Assembly (NCBI GenBank): GCA_031295725.1
Contig: JAUMNV010000136.1
Span: 1-7,671, forward strand
Length of the DNA: 7,671 bases
DNA from: Collinsella sp.
Lineage (GTDB): Bacteria; Actinomycetota; Coriobacteriia; Coriobacteriales; Coriobacteriaceae
Reading direction: 5' to 3'
A program made the translations under genes and the position numbers. Below the pieces are notes generated by a model. The model saw only the letters and a list, made by a program, of their open reading frames with translations. It was not told the origin of the DNA and made no database searches. The first letter of the stretch is position 1. Each line of letters opens with the position of its first letter. Positions 1 to 7,308 of the stretch are shown here, piece after piece.

Positions 1-64
1 TGCGGCCCATGGGACCACGCTGGCGGGTGGGCTTGGGAATCTGAGTCTTGGTCTCGTCTGCCAT
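1..64 (-). CDS. 5' end of a second ABC exporter subunit (partial)
   Basis: Only the first 21 codons are inside the window; the gene continues beyond position 1. The start ATG (64-62) overlaps the TAA of the preceding ABC gene by one base (TAATG). It is preceded by AAGGAGG (80-74 on the minus strand) at about 9 bases, so the start is well supported. The visible N-terminus (MADETKTQIPKPTRQRGPMG) is hydrophilic, basic and rich in Pro and Gly. That is compatible with the cytoplasmic leader of the canonical partner in a heterodimeric ABC exporter. Its identity is inferred from context: the upstream half-transporter has a degenerate ATPase site and should need a partner supplying the catalytic Glu and the switch His. 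No diagnostic motif is visible in this fragment. Confidence 0.7.
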   Translation of the reverse strand, partial: MADETKTQIPKPTRQRGPMGR

Positions 65-2430
65 TAGCGCTCGCCTCCTTCCATGACGGCTGCAATTTCT
101 TCTTGGGTAAGCCCCAGCTCCTCGGCGGAAAGCTGCGACTGTGCGATCTCCAGATACGCCGGGCAGCTGCGCAGCAGCTCCTCGTGCGTGCCGGTGCCCA
201 CTACGTGGCCGTCGTCGAGCACGATGATCTGGTCGGCGTGCATGATGGTCGCGATGCGCTGGGCTACGACCACGAGCGCGGCGTCGGTAACGTTTTTGGC
301 CAGCTCCTCGCGTAGGCGCGCGTCGGTCTTGTAGTCGAGGGCACTAAACGAGTCATCGAACACCACGACCTCGGGCTTTTTGGCCAACGCGCGGGCGATG
401 GCCAGACGCTGGCGCTGACCACCCGAAACATTGGAGCCGCCCTGGCTTATAGGGGAGTCGTACCCGTCCTCGCGCTCGGCGATAAAGTCCTCCGCCTGGG
501 CGACGCGTGCTGCCTGGCGCATATCCTCGTCACTCACCATGTCGCCGGCAAACTTGAGGTTGCTCTCGACGGTACCCGAGAACAGACGACCCTGCTGCGG
601 AATATAACCGATGCGGCGGCGCAGCTCGGAAAGGGTTATGTCGCGCACGTCGATGCCGTCGAGCGAAATGCTGCCGCCCGTGACGTCGTACAGGCGCGGG
701 ATGAGCTGCACAAGCGTGGACTTGCCCGAGCCCGTGGAGCCAATGATGCCGAGCATCTGGCCGGCGTGCGTGGTGAAGTTTACACCGCTAATGACGTCGG
801 CGCGGGCATCGGGATACTGGAAACTCACGTCACGGAAGGTGAGCTCGCCGCGCGGCGCGCTGGCAGCGGGCAGTTTGGGCGAGGTGGGGTCGTTGATGCT
901 CGTGGGGCAGGTGATGACCTCTTCCACGCGCTCGGCTGCGACCTCGGCACGGGGCAGGATAACCGAAACCATGGTGAGGATCATAAACGCCATGACGATC
1001 TGCATGGTGTAGGAGATAAACGCCATCATGTTGCCGACCTGCATCACGCCGTCGGACACGCCCTGCGCGCCAAACCACACGATAAGCACGGTGATGCAGT
1101 TCATGACGAGCATCATGAGCGGCATCATAAAGCTCATGGCGCGGTTGGTGTAGAGCTGCGTGGTCATCAGGTCGAGCGAAGCCTTGTCAAAGCGCTCGAG
1201 CTCATGTTCTTCGCGGTTGAACGAGCGGATGGGCATAAGGCCGTCGAGCAGCTCGCGGGCGGTAAGGTTCACGCGGTCCACAAAGCTCTGCATCTTTTTG
1301 AACTTGGGCATGGTGAGGCCCATGAGCACGCCGACGACGGCCGAGACCGCGATGATGGCAACGGCGATGGTCCACTCCAGGCCGGTATGGTTAGCCAGGA
1401 CGCGCATGACGGCGACGATGCCCATGACGGGGGCCATCAGACACATGCGGATAAACAGGGTTGCAGCCATCTGGATCTGCTGAATGTCGTTGGTGCAGCG
1501 GGTAATGAGCGAGGCCTGGCTAAACTTGCCCACCTCGGCCGGCGAGAAGTGCATAACCTTGTTGAAGGTCTCGCGGCGCAGGTCGCGGGCGATGGAGCAG
1601 GCGGTGCGCGAAGCCACGGCACCGGTCAGGATGGTGGCGACGAGCGACACCAGGCACAGCCCAAACATCGTGGTCGCCATGCGGCCCAGGTAGGCGTTCT
1701 GCACGTCGGCGGGGTCGATGCCCTGTGCCTTGTACTCGTCCTGTACATAGCTCACGGCGCGCTGGGTCACGATGGAGCCCGACATGGAGCCCATTTTGTC
1801 CGCCATTTGGTTGGCGCCCTCGACGAGCTTGATTTGGTCTACCAGACCGCCCTCGACACCCAGGCGCAGGCTCTTCATGGTGATCTTGCCGCCGTCGGCG
1901 TCGATCTGCTTTTGCATATTCTGCGCCGCTGCGGCCTTCTGCTGCATCTCGGCGAGCTGCTCGGGCGTCATCGCTGCCATTTGCTCGGGCGTGGGCATGG
2001 CCTGAGCGGCGTCGCTGTCTTTCTCGCTGGACGTGCCGGTCATGTCTCCCATGGAGTCGGCGTCGATGCCCTGGTTGAGCGAAAGGACGACGGTCTCGGG
2101 CAGGCTCATAATGTCGGTAATTTTGCCTCCATCGGCACGCTCTTCCTCGGTGCCCTTGTACGTTCGAATGCCGTTTTTGTCAGCCTTGCTAAACACGGCC
2201 TCCACAGCCTTGGCGTCCTTGGCGCTCATGAAGAGTTCGAGGTCGTCGAGCGATTCGGCGCGAATGGTGTCGGGCACGGGCGAGGCGATGCCGCCTTGCT
2301 GCACGCCCACGTCGACGATGTCGCTCATATAGGTAGGCAGCGCCAGATCGGCGTTGCAGCTGATTACGATAAGTACGATAGCTGTGAACAGTGCCAGGAC
2401 GTGCTTTTTAAAGAGCTTGAGAATCCTCAC
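64..2430 (-). CDS. ABC exporter half-transporter with degenerate ATPase site
   Basis: A 788-residue fused membrane and ATPase subunit of a type IV (MdlB/BmrC-like) exporter, expected to pump drugs, lipids or peptides out of the cell. TM1 is at about 11-32 and further helices at about 254-274, 323-345, 350-373, 431-455 and 467-492. The nucleotide-binding domain has Walker A GSTGSGKS (564-571), Q-loop Gln612/613, signature VSGGQ (668-672), Walker B VVVFDD (688-693) and D-loop SALD (696-699). Two catalytic positions are altered: Asp693 replaces the usual Glu and Gln724 (VVAQRI) replaces the switch His. This is the pattern of the non-catalytic subunit in heterodimeric exporters such as TM287/288. 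About 220 residues between TM1 and TM2 form an unusually large outside loop with a Met/Gln/Ala-rich stretch (about 144-176). The start is GTG (2430-2428), overlapping the marR stop as GTGA, which suggests translational coupling. Substrate is unknown. Confidence 0.93.
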   Translation of the reverse strand: MRILKLFKKHVLALFTAIVLIVISCNADLALPTYMSDIVDVGVQQGGIASPVPDTIRAESLDDLELFMSAKDAKAVEAVFSKADKNGIRTYKGTEEERADGGKITDIMSLPETVVLSLNQGIDADSMGDMTGTSSEKDSDAAQAMPTPEQMAAMTPEQLAEMQQKAAAAQNMQKQIDADGGKITMKSLRLGVEGGLVDQIKLVEGANQMADKMGSMSGSIVTQRAVSYVQDEYKAQGIDPADVQNAYLGRMATTMFGLCLVSLVATILTGAVASRTACSIARDLRRETFNKVMHFSPAEVGKFSQASLITRCTNDIQQIQMAATLFIRMCLMAPVMGIVAVMRVLANHTGLEWTIAVAIIAVSAVVGVLMGLTMPKFKKMQSFVDRVNLTARELLDGLMPIRSFNREEHELERFDKASLDLMTTQLYTNRAMSFMMPLMMLVMNCITVLIVWFGAQGVSDGVMQVGNMMAFISYTMQIVMAFMILTMVSVILPRAEVAAERVEEVITCPTSINDPTSPKLPAASAPRGELTFRDVSFQYPDARADVISGVNFTTHAGQMLGIIGSTGSGKSTLVQLIPRLYDVTGGSISLDGIDVRDITLSELRRRIGYIPQQGRLFSGTVESNLKFAGDMVSDEDMRQAARVAQAEDFIAEREDGYDSPISQGGSNVSGGQRQRLAIARALAKKPEVVVFDDSFSALDYKTDARLREELAKNVTDAALVVVAQRIATIMHADQIIVLDDGHVVGTGTHEELLRSCPAYLEIAQSQLSAEELGLTQEEIAAVMEGGER

Positions 2431-2876
2431 TCGGCATCTCTCCTTTCTTGATTGCGGTCGATAATTTCGTTGGCACGTCTTAGAAGGCGCACCATCTCTT
2501 GGGTATCTGTTTCGCCGAGCTGCTCGAGGAAGGCCGCGGTGCGCTCCTCGAATTCCCGTCGTTTGATTTCGAGATCCTGGAATCCCTTGTCGGTCACCGT
2601 GACGTGTACGCGACGACGGTCGGTCTTTGAGTGCTCGCGCTCGACCCAGCCCTTGGCTTCGAGAGCGCGTAGGATATTGGCGATGCGGGCGCTCGAGACC
2701 CAGGCGCGATCGGCGAGTTCGCTCGGCGTGAGCGAACCGCCAGCGAGCATGAGGGCGCGCATGACGGCCATCTCGCCGCCGAGGGCTTTGTCCGCAAAGC
2801 GCGAAATGCGCTGATGCATGCTGCCGAACTCGGTAAGGAGCTGACGCCCAAGTTCACGGAAATCGGTATCTTCCAC
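2427..2876 (-). CDS. MarR-family transcriptional regulator
   Basis: A 149-residue winged-helix regulator of usual MarR length. The helix-turn-helix is at about residues 49-75 (LTPSELADRAWVSSARIANI), followed by the wing with the typical DRRRVHVTVTDKG motif (about 86-98) and a C-terminal dimerisation helix rich in Glu and Arg. It is first in an operon with two ABC exporter genes, a common arrangement in which the regulator represses its own operon until a toxic ligand binds. The start is taken as GTG (2876-2874), with AGGGG about 6-7 bases upstream. The next Met is 19 residues in and would cut the N-terminal helix. An inverted repeat covers the start codon and is a candidate operator. The ligand cannot be told from sequence. 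Confidence 0.92.
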   Translation of the reverse strand: MEDTDFRELGRQLLTEFGSMHQRISRFADKALGGEMAVMRALMLAGGSLTPSELADRAWVSSARIANILRALEAKGWVEREHSKTDRRRVHVTVTDKGFQDLEIKRREFEERTAAFLEQLGETDTQEMVRLLRRANEIIDRNQERRDAE

Positions 2877-2910
2877 CGAAAACCCCTAACACTAGAAACT
2901 ATTTTCGGTG
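2874..2910. promoter_or_regulatory. Inverted repeat over the marR start, possible autoregulatory operator
   Basis: Perfect 9-bp arms CACCGAAAA (2874-2882) and TTTTCGGTG (2902-2910) are separated by 19 bases. The left arm includes the GTG start codon of marR and the ribosome binding site lies between the arms. Position and symmetry fit a site for the MarR protein itself, but the 28-bp spacing between half-sites is wider than typical MarR operators. As RNA it could instead form a hairpin that hides the start codon. I could not place a convincing -35/-10 pair for this operon. Confidence 0.4.
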
Positions 2911-3015
2911 AAAGATGATACCCCCGCACGCGCACCCTATACGGTAGATTTTGGGACATGCCTAGAAAACAACCTTTAGGCGACCTCCGTACACCGTCGG
3001 TATCAGCAAAGTTAG

Positions 3016-3064
3016 GGGTAGATCTCTGAGCACGTCCTAAAGCCCACTCAGAGGCACTTTACCC
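3016..3064 (+). other. Possible stem-loop upstream of PFL
   Basis: Outer pairing GGGTA (3016-3020) with TACCC (3060-3064) and inner pairing CTCTGAG (3024-3030) with CTCAGAG (3047-3053) could form an interrupted stem with a 16-base loop. A second small stem AGCTG (3071-3075) with CAGCT (3082-3086) follows. There is no T-run, so it is not a standard terminator. It matches no riboswitch class I recognise. Confidence 0.3.
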
Positions 3065-3130
3065 TGCTAAAGCTGGCATAACAGCTAGAGTGAACGTCGT
3101 ACAAAGGCAAGGAAAAAACTAAACAAATCG

Positions 3131-3149
3131 GTGAACGGTAGTTGTTCAC
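3131..3149. promoter_or_regulatory. GTGAAC-N7-GTTCAC inverted repeat upstream of PFL
   Basis: Half-sites GTGAAC (3131-3136) and GTTCAC (3144-3149) lie roughly 57 bases upstream of the start point expected from the promoter candidate at 3169-3195. The half-sites match those of actinobacterial Rex operators (TGTGAACGCGTTCACA), but the spacer is 7 bases rather than 2, so a Rex assignment is not supported as it stands. It could bind another dimeric regulator. Confidence 0.3.
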
Positions 3150-3168
3150 GCTCGCATTTCCTGCGGGT

Positions 3169-3195
3169 TTGTAAAAAACGCCCTTATGATATAAA
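3169..3195 (+). promoter_or_regulatory. Candidate PFL promoter
   Basis: TTGTAA (3169-3174) and TATAAA (3190-3195) are separated by 15 bases, slightly short. The overlapping TATGAT (3185-3190) is an alternative -10 element without a good -35. This is the most promoter-like A/T-rich patch before the PFL gene and would give a leader of roughly 220 bases. A start point closer to the gene cannot be excluded. Confidence 0.35.
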
Positions 3196-3233
3196 AAAAG
3201 AAACATATAACAGCCCAGATGGAGAGGGTCGCT

Positions 3234-3257
3234 ATGTTATCCTTTTCAAACGGGTGA
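3234..3257 (+). CDS. Possible 7-residue leader peptide ORF
   Basis: ATG at 3234 is preceded by GGAGAGG (3221-3227) at good spacing and opens the 7-codon frame MLSFSNG ending in TGA. It lies in the presumed PFL leader, after the promoter candidate. There is no run of one amino acid that would suggest classic attenuation. It may be a chance occurrence; I list it because its ribosome binding site is better placed than that of the PFL gene itself. Confidence 0.2.
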   Translation: MLSFSNG

Positions 3258-3425
3258 AATCTTGGGTTTTGGGTTGCAGTTCCAAGGTGGACAAACGTTT
3301 TTCTCTGCACCAACGTGTGGTGAAGAACGGAAGAAGCCGGTAGTGCAAGCCGAACATTCAAGAATTCAATAAGCAGCGGTGTGAGAGAGCGCCGCATTAC
3401 ACGTAACTAGGAGCGTGGTTACACA

Positions 3426-5477
<2,052 letters not shown>

Positions 5478-5478
5478 C

Positions 5479-5503
5479 TATTGTTAGTGCTATACTAACA
5501 ATA
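5479..5503 (+). promoter_or_regulatory. Palindrome with extended -10 promoter candidate before the radical-domain gene
   Basis: Ten-bp arms TATTGTTAGT (5479-5488) and ACTAACAATA (5494-5503) flank a 5-base centre, starting one base after the pflB stop codon. The right half contains TATACT (5491-5496) preceded by TGC (5488-5490), a good extended -10 promoter that does not need a strong -35. A dimeric repressor on the palindrome would cover this promoter. The outer TTGTTA/TAACAA half-sites resemble Rex sites of Gram-positive bacteria, but the spacing is 3 bases too long. As RNA it would form a stable hairpin between the two genes. Promoter, operator or RNA stem are all possible. Confidence 0.5.
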
Positions 5504-5519
5504 ACGATTACTGATTAGT

Positions 5520-5539
5520 GCGCCGGTTTCGGCCGGCGC
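5520..5539 (+). other. GC-rich hairpin before the small PFL gene
   Basis: GCGCCGG (5520-5526) pairs with CCGGCGC (5533-5539) around a 6-base loop. It is followed by TATTAAT rather than a T-run, so it is at most a weak terminator. It sits 10 bases upstream of the AAGGAG (5550-5555) of the next gene. It could mark the transcript end of pflB, protect an mRNA end, or set the ratio of the two subunits. Confidence 0.5.
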
Positions 5540-5562
5540 CTATTAATCGAAGGAGACACATT

Positions 5563-5814
5563 ATGAAGGTTTCTGAAGTTTCCGAGACCCAGGCCGATAA
5601 CCTGGTCCACATGCTCGACGCTTACGCCGAGAAGGGTGGCCACCACCTGAACATCAACGTCTTCAACCGTGAGACGCTGCTCGACGCTCAGGCTCACCCC
5701 GAGAAGTATCCGCAGCTGACCATCCGCGTTTCCGGCTACGCCGTGAACTTCCACACGCTCACCAAGGAGCAGCAGGACGAGGTCATTGCGCGTACCTTCC
5801 ACGACAAGTTCTAA
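5563..5814 (+). CDS. Free-standing glycyl-radical subunit of PFL (GrcA/YfiD-like)
   Basis: An 83-residue protein equal to the C-terminal domain of pyruvate formate-lyase. NINVFNRETLLDA (30-42), HPEKYPQLTIRVSGYAV (45-61) and LTKEQQDEVIARTF (66-79) match the end of PflB, and Gly58 in RVSGYAV is the radical site set by an activating enzyme. Residues about 12-29 (DNLVHMLDAYAEKGGHHL) align with the PflB stretch just before that motif, so it carries nearly all that the 683-residue chain lacks. The first 10 residues (MKVSEVSETQ) appear extra. ATG 5563 is chosen because AAGGAG (5550-5555) lies 7 bases upstream; an in-frame GTG at 5518 would read through the hairpin and lacks such a site. E. coli GrcA is a spare part for a complete PflB, whereas here it looks essential. 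Activation needs a PflA-type radical SAM enzyme, not present in the window. Confidence 0.94.
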   Translation: MKVSEVSETQADNLVHMLDAYAEKGGHHLNINVFNRETLLDAQAHPEKYPQLTIRVSGYAVNFHTLTKEQQDEVIARTFHDKF

Positions 5815-5990
5815 AGGGACTCAACTCCCGCAGGATCGCCGGGGCTGTTTGGGCTACCTCCCAAAACGTCCTCGGACATGCAAAGAGGCTCGCTGCGCAC
5901 TTCGTGCGGCGAGCCTCTTTGCGTCCTGCGGAATGTTTTGGGAGGTAGCCCAAACAGCCCCGGCGGGGGTCCTGTGTAGTCACCCTTTAG
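5811..5990. repeat. 180-base interrupted palindrome after the PFL genes
   Basis: The ends CTAAAGGG (5811-5818) and CCCTTTAG (5983-5990) are perfect complements, and the left end contains the stop codon of the radical-domain gene. Inside, CAGGA (5831-5835) pairs with TCCTG (5970-5974). A perfect 31-bp arm (5837-5867) pairs with 5935-5965. Twelve-base unpaired segments follow on each side (5868-5879 and 5923-5934, themselves similar direct repeats), and then a 14-bp inner stem. The size and symmetry resemble MITE-like or REP-like palindromic elements, but only one copy is in the window. The two strands can also be read as mirror-image nonsense peptides, a by-product of the symmetry. Confidence 0.85.
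5880..5922. terminator. Inner hairpin, probable (bidirectional) terminator
   Basis: GCAAAGAGGCTCGC (5880-5893) pairs perfectly with GCGAGCCTCTTTGC (5909-5922). A further 5-bp stem CGCAC/GTGCG (5896-5900 with 5904-5908) closes a 3-base loop. The strong stem ending in CTCTTT on both strands resembles intrinsic terminators, though no free T-run follows. It is well placed to end the PFL transcript 66 bases after the last stop and to insulate the repressor gene. Confidence 0.5.
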
Positions 5991-6055
5991 GCGGAACTCT
6001 CCTAATTATTTGGATGAGTCGTTTACTTACTTGTGCTGTTACCGTCTTCCCGCTG

Positions 6056-6097
6056 TTGTTGGGGTATGCTTTGTTCGTATGTAAACGTATGACATGT
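6056..6097 (+). promoter_or_regulatory. Promoter and operator of the LacI-type repressor gene
   Basis: TTGTTG (6056-6061) and TATGTA (6078-6083), spaced by 16 bases, are a plausible promoter; TATGCT (6065-6070) is an alternative -10. GTAAACGTATGACATGT (6081-6097) matches the operator repeats before the glycosidase gene at 14 of 17 positions in the same orientation and overlaps the -10. This suggests that the repressor controls its own gene. Confidence 0.55.
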
Positions 6098-6114
6098 TGA
6101 TGGGGGAGGGTGCT

Positions 6115-7125
6115 ATGGCTCACGAGAGTGCCCGTTCTAAGGATACGGCTAAGCCTGGCATCAAGGAAGTTGCAGCGGTGGCGGGGGTTTCGCCTACTAC
6201 GGTATCTCGCGTGCTTAATAATCGCGGCTACATTAGCCAGGAAACCCGCGATAAAGTCCATGCGGCGATGGAGCGCATCAACTATACGCCCAACGATATC
6301 GCCCGTGCCATGCTCAACGGTCGCCTGAATCTTATCGGTATGATCGTTCCCTTTGTGAGCAGCCCGTTCCATGCTCAGGTTGTGCAGGCGGTCGAGCGCA
6401 CGTTAGCGGAAAACGGCTTTAAGATGTTGCTGTGCAACAGCGCCAATCGACCCGATCTTGAGCGTTCCTATATTGACATGCTCCGCCGCAATATGGTCGA
6501 CGGCGTCATCGTCAACTCCCTCAATATCGGTGCCGAGGCATATGCCGAGATGGGCTTGAGCCTGGTTGGCATCGACTGCGATCTTGGCGAGGGCTCTGTC
6601 CAGATTGCAAGTGACAGCTATGGCATTGGCGAGCTCGCCACGCGCCGTCTGATTGATGACGGCTGCAGGCGTATCCTGTGCCTGCGCAGCAATAGCCGCA
6701 TGCGCATGCCTGCCAATAAGCGTACCGATGCCTACCTCGATGTTGTTGAGCAGGCCGGTTTGTCCGCGCTTGTCCGTGAGGTTGAGTTCGTTAAGCCCGA
6801 CGACGAAAAGGGCGCGGTCGTTGCGAAGATCCTCGATGAGAACCCCGATATTGACGGCATCTTTGCGGGAGACGATACGATGGCGGCCATCTGTCTCAAC
6901 GTGATGAAGCAGCGCGGCTTGAGCGCTCCAGACGATATTAAGGTCGTGGGCGCGGATGGTGCCCGCCGAACTATGACGTTTATGCCTGACTTAACAACCG
7001 TACGTCAAGATATCGATCGCATCGGAGAGCTCGCGGCGCAATCCATCATCGCTCTTATTAACGGCGATAATCCCGAATCGAATATCAAGCTCCCCGTTGA
7101 ACTCATTGAGGGCAAAACCGCGTAG
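6115..7125 (+). CDS. LacI-family sugar repressor, ScrR-like
   Basis: A 336-residue repressor of normal LacI length. The N-terminal helix-turn-helix is at about 16-37 (IKEVAAVAGVSPTTVSRVLN), followed by RGYISQETRDKVHAAMERINY and the hinge helix NDIARAML (60-67). The periplasmic-binding-protein-like effector domain starts at about 72 (LIGMIVPF). RNMVDGVIV (125-133), GIFAGDDTMA (248-257) and VVGADG (277-282) are typical landmarks. The DNA-binding half resembles sucrose/fructose repressors of the ScrR group as I know them. The next gene is a fructosidase-like glycosidase with three copies of the operator in front, so the effector is probably a fructoside or its breakdown product (inference). ATG 6115 is chosen because GGGAGGG (6104-6110) lies just upstream; an in-frame ATG at 6094 lies inside the operator and lacks a binding site. 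Confidence 0.92.
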   Translation: MAHESARSKDTAKPGIKEVAAVAGVSPTTVSRVLNNRGYISQETRDKVHAAMERINYTPNDIARAMLNGRLNLIGMIVPFVSSPFHAQVVQAVERTLAENGFKMLLCNSANRPDLERSYIDMLRRNMVDGVIVNSLNIGAEAYAEMGLSLVGIDCDLGEGSVQIASDSYGIGELATRRLIDDGCRRILCLRSNSRMRMPANKRTDAYLDVVEQAGLSALVREVEFVKPDDEKGAVVAKILDENPDIDGIFAGDDTMAAICLNVMKQRGLSAPDDIKVVGADGARRTMTFMPDLTTVRQDIDRIGELAAQSIIALINGDNPESNIKLPVELIEGKTA

Positions 7126-7178
7126 TTCATCCCGTGCCAAAAGAATTCCTCAAACGCCTCTGATGACCGTTCACCGGC

Positions 7179-7195
7179 ATATGTCAACCGTTTGC
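7179..7195 (-). promoter_or_regulatory. Inverted copy of the LacI-type operator
   Basis: Read on the minus strand this is GCAAACGGTTGACATAT, matching each of the two tandem repeats downstream at 15 of 17 positions. Its centre lies about 51 bp, close to five helical turns, from the centre of the first tandem repeat. Repressor-mediated looping is therefore possible. Confidence 0.6.
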
Positions 7196-7229
7196 CGACG
7201 ACTGGAACTGCGAAAAGACGTATTGGTGT

Positions 7230-7263
7230 GAAAACGTTTGACATATGAAAACGATTGACATAT
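7230..7263 (+). promoter_or_regulatory. Tandem 17-base operator repeats
   Basis: GAAAACGTTTGACATAT (7230-7246) is followed directly by GAAAACGATTGACATAT (7247-7263), with one difference. Each has the central AACG/CGTT symmetry of LacI-family sites. They overlap the promoter of the glycosidase gene, so bound repressor would block RNA polymerase. Confidence 0.75.
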
Positions 7264-7266
7264 CTT
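7238..7266 (+). promoter_or_regulatory. Promoter of the glycosidase gene
   Basis: TTGACA (7238-7243), a perfect -35, is followed after 17 bases by TATCTT (7261-7266). The -35 is part of the first operator repeat and the spacer is mostly the second one. This predicts tight repression and a leader of about 35 bases. Confidence 0.65.
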
Positions 7267-7308
7267 GCCATTGTACCGAGTTAGTATGTCGTGGAAAGGA
7301 AGTCTCGG

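Larger units (their letters stand above)
2911..3425. other. Long non-coding region and leader upstream of the PFL genes
   Basis: About 515 bases between the marR operator candidate and the PFL start, with no convincing gene. The base composition is less GC-rich than the flanking genes, with an A-rich run at about 3171-3210. It contains the stem-loops, promoter candidate and mini-ORF listed separately. The PFL ribosome binding site is probably TAGGAG (3408-3413), 12 bases before the ATG, which is rather far. A regulatory role, with a long 5' leader for PFL, is plausible but inferred. Confidence 0.5.

Noticed and set aside
766..2451. Long open frame on the plus strand opposite the ABC gene (561 codons)
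   Set aside because: The His/Gly/Asp-rich composition is typical of antisense frames in GC-rich genes. It has no family motifs and lies fully opposite a clear ABC exporter.
3131..3149. Canonical Rex operator before pflB
   Set aside because: The half-sites fit, but a 7-base spacer instead of 2 puts them on the wrong helical phase for a standard Rex site.
3131..3343. 70-codon frame in the PFL leader
   Set aside because: It has a GTG start without a ribosome binding site, basic low-information composition and no family resemblance.
2911..3425. ZTP (pfl-motif) riboswitch upstream of PFL
   Set aside because: This RNA class is named for its association with pfl genes, so I looked for it, but its conserved 3' CCGCCUGGGCA-type segment and partner stem are not visible.
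5518..5562. GTG 5518 as start of the radical subunit (98 residues)
   Set aside because: It would translate the GC-rich hairpin into an Arg/Pro-rich extension unlike any PFL. ATG 5563 has AAGGAG at ideal spacing.
5783..6100. Two short frames on opposite strands encoding similar peptides
   Set aside because: The similarity (for example FWEVAQTAPA in both) is a direct result of the 180-base palindrome and not of real proteins.
6094..6114. ATG 6094 as start of the LacI-type repressor
   Set aside because: It lies within the operator and has no ribosome binding site. ATG 6115 has GGGAGGG just upstream and gives the usual LacI N-terminus.
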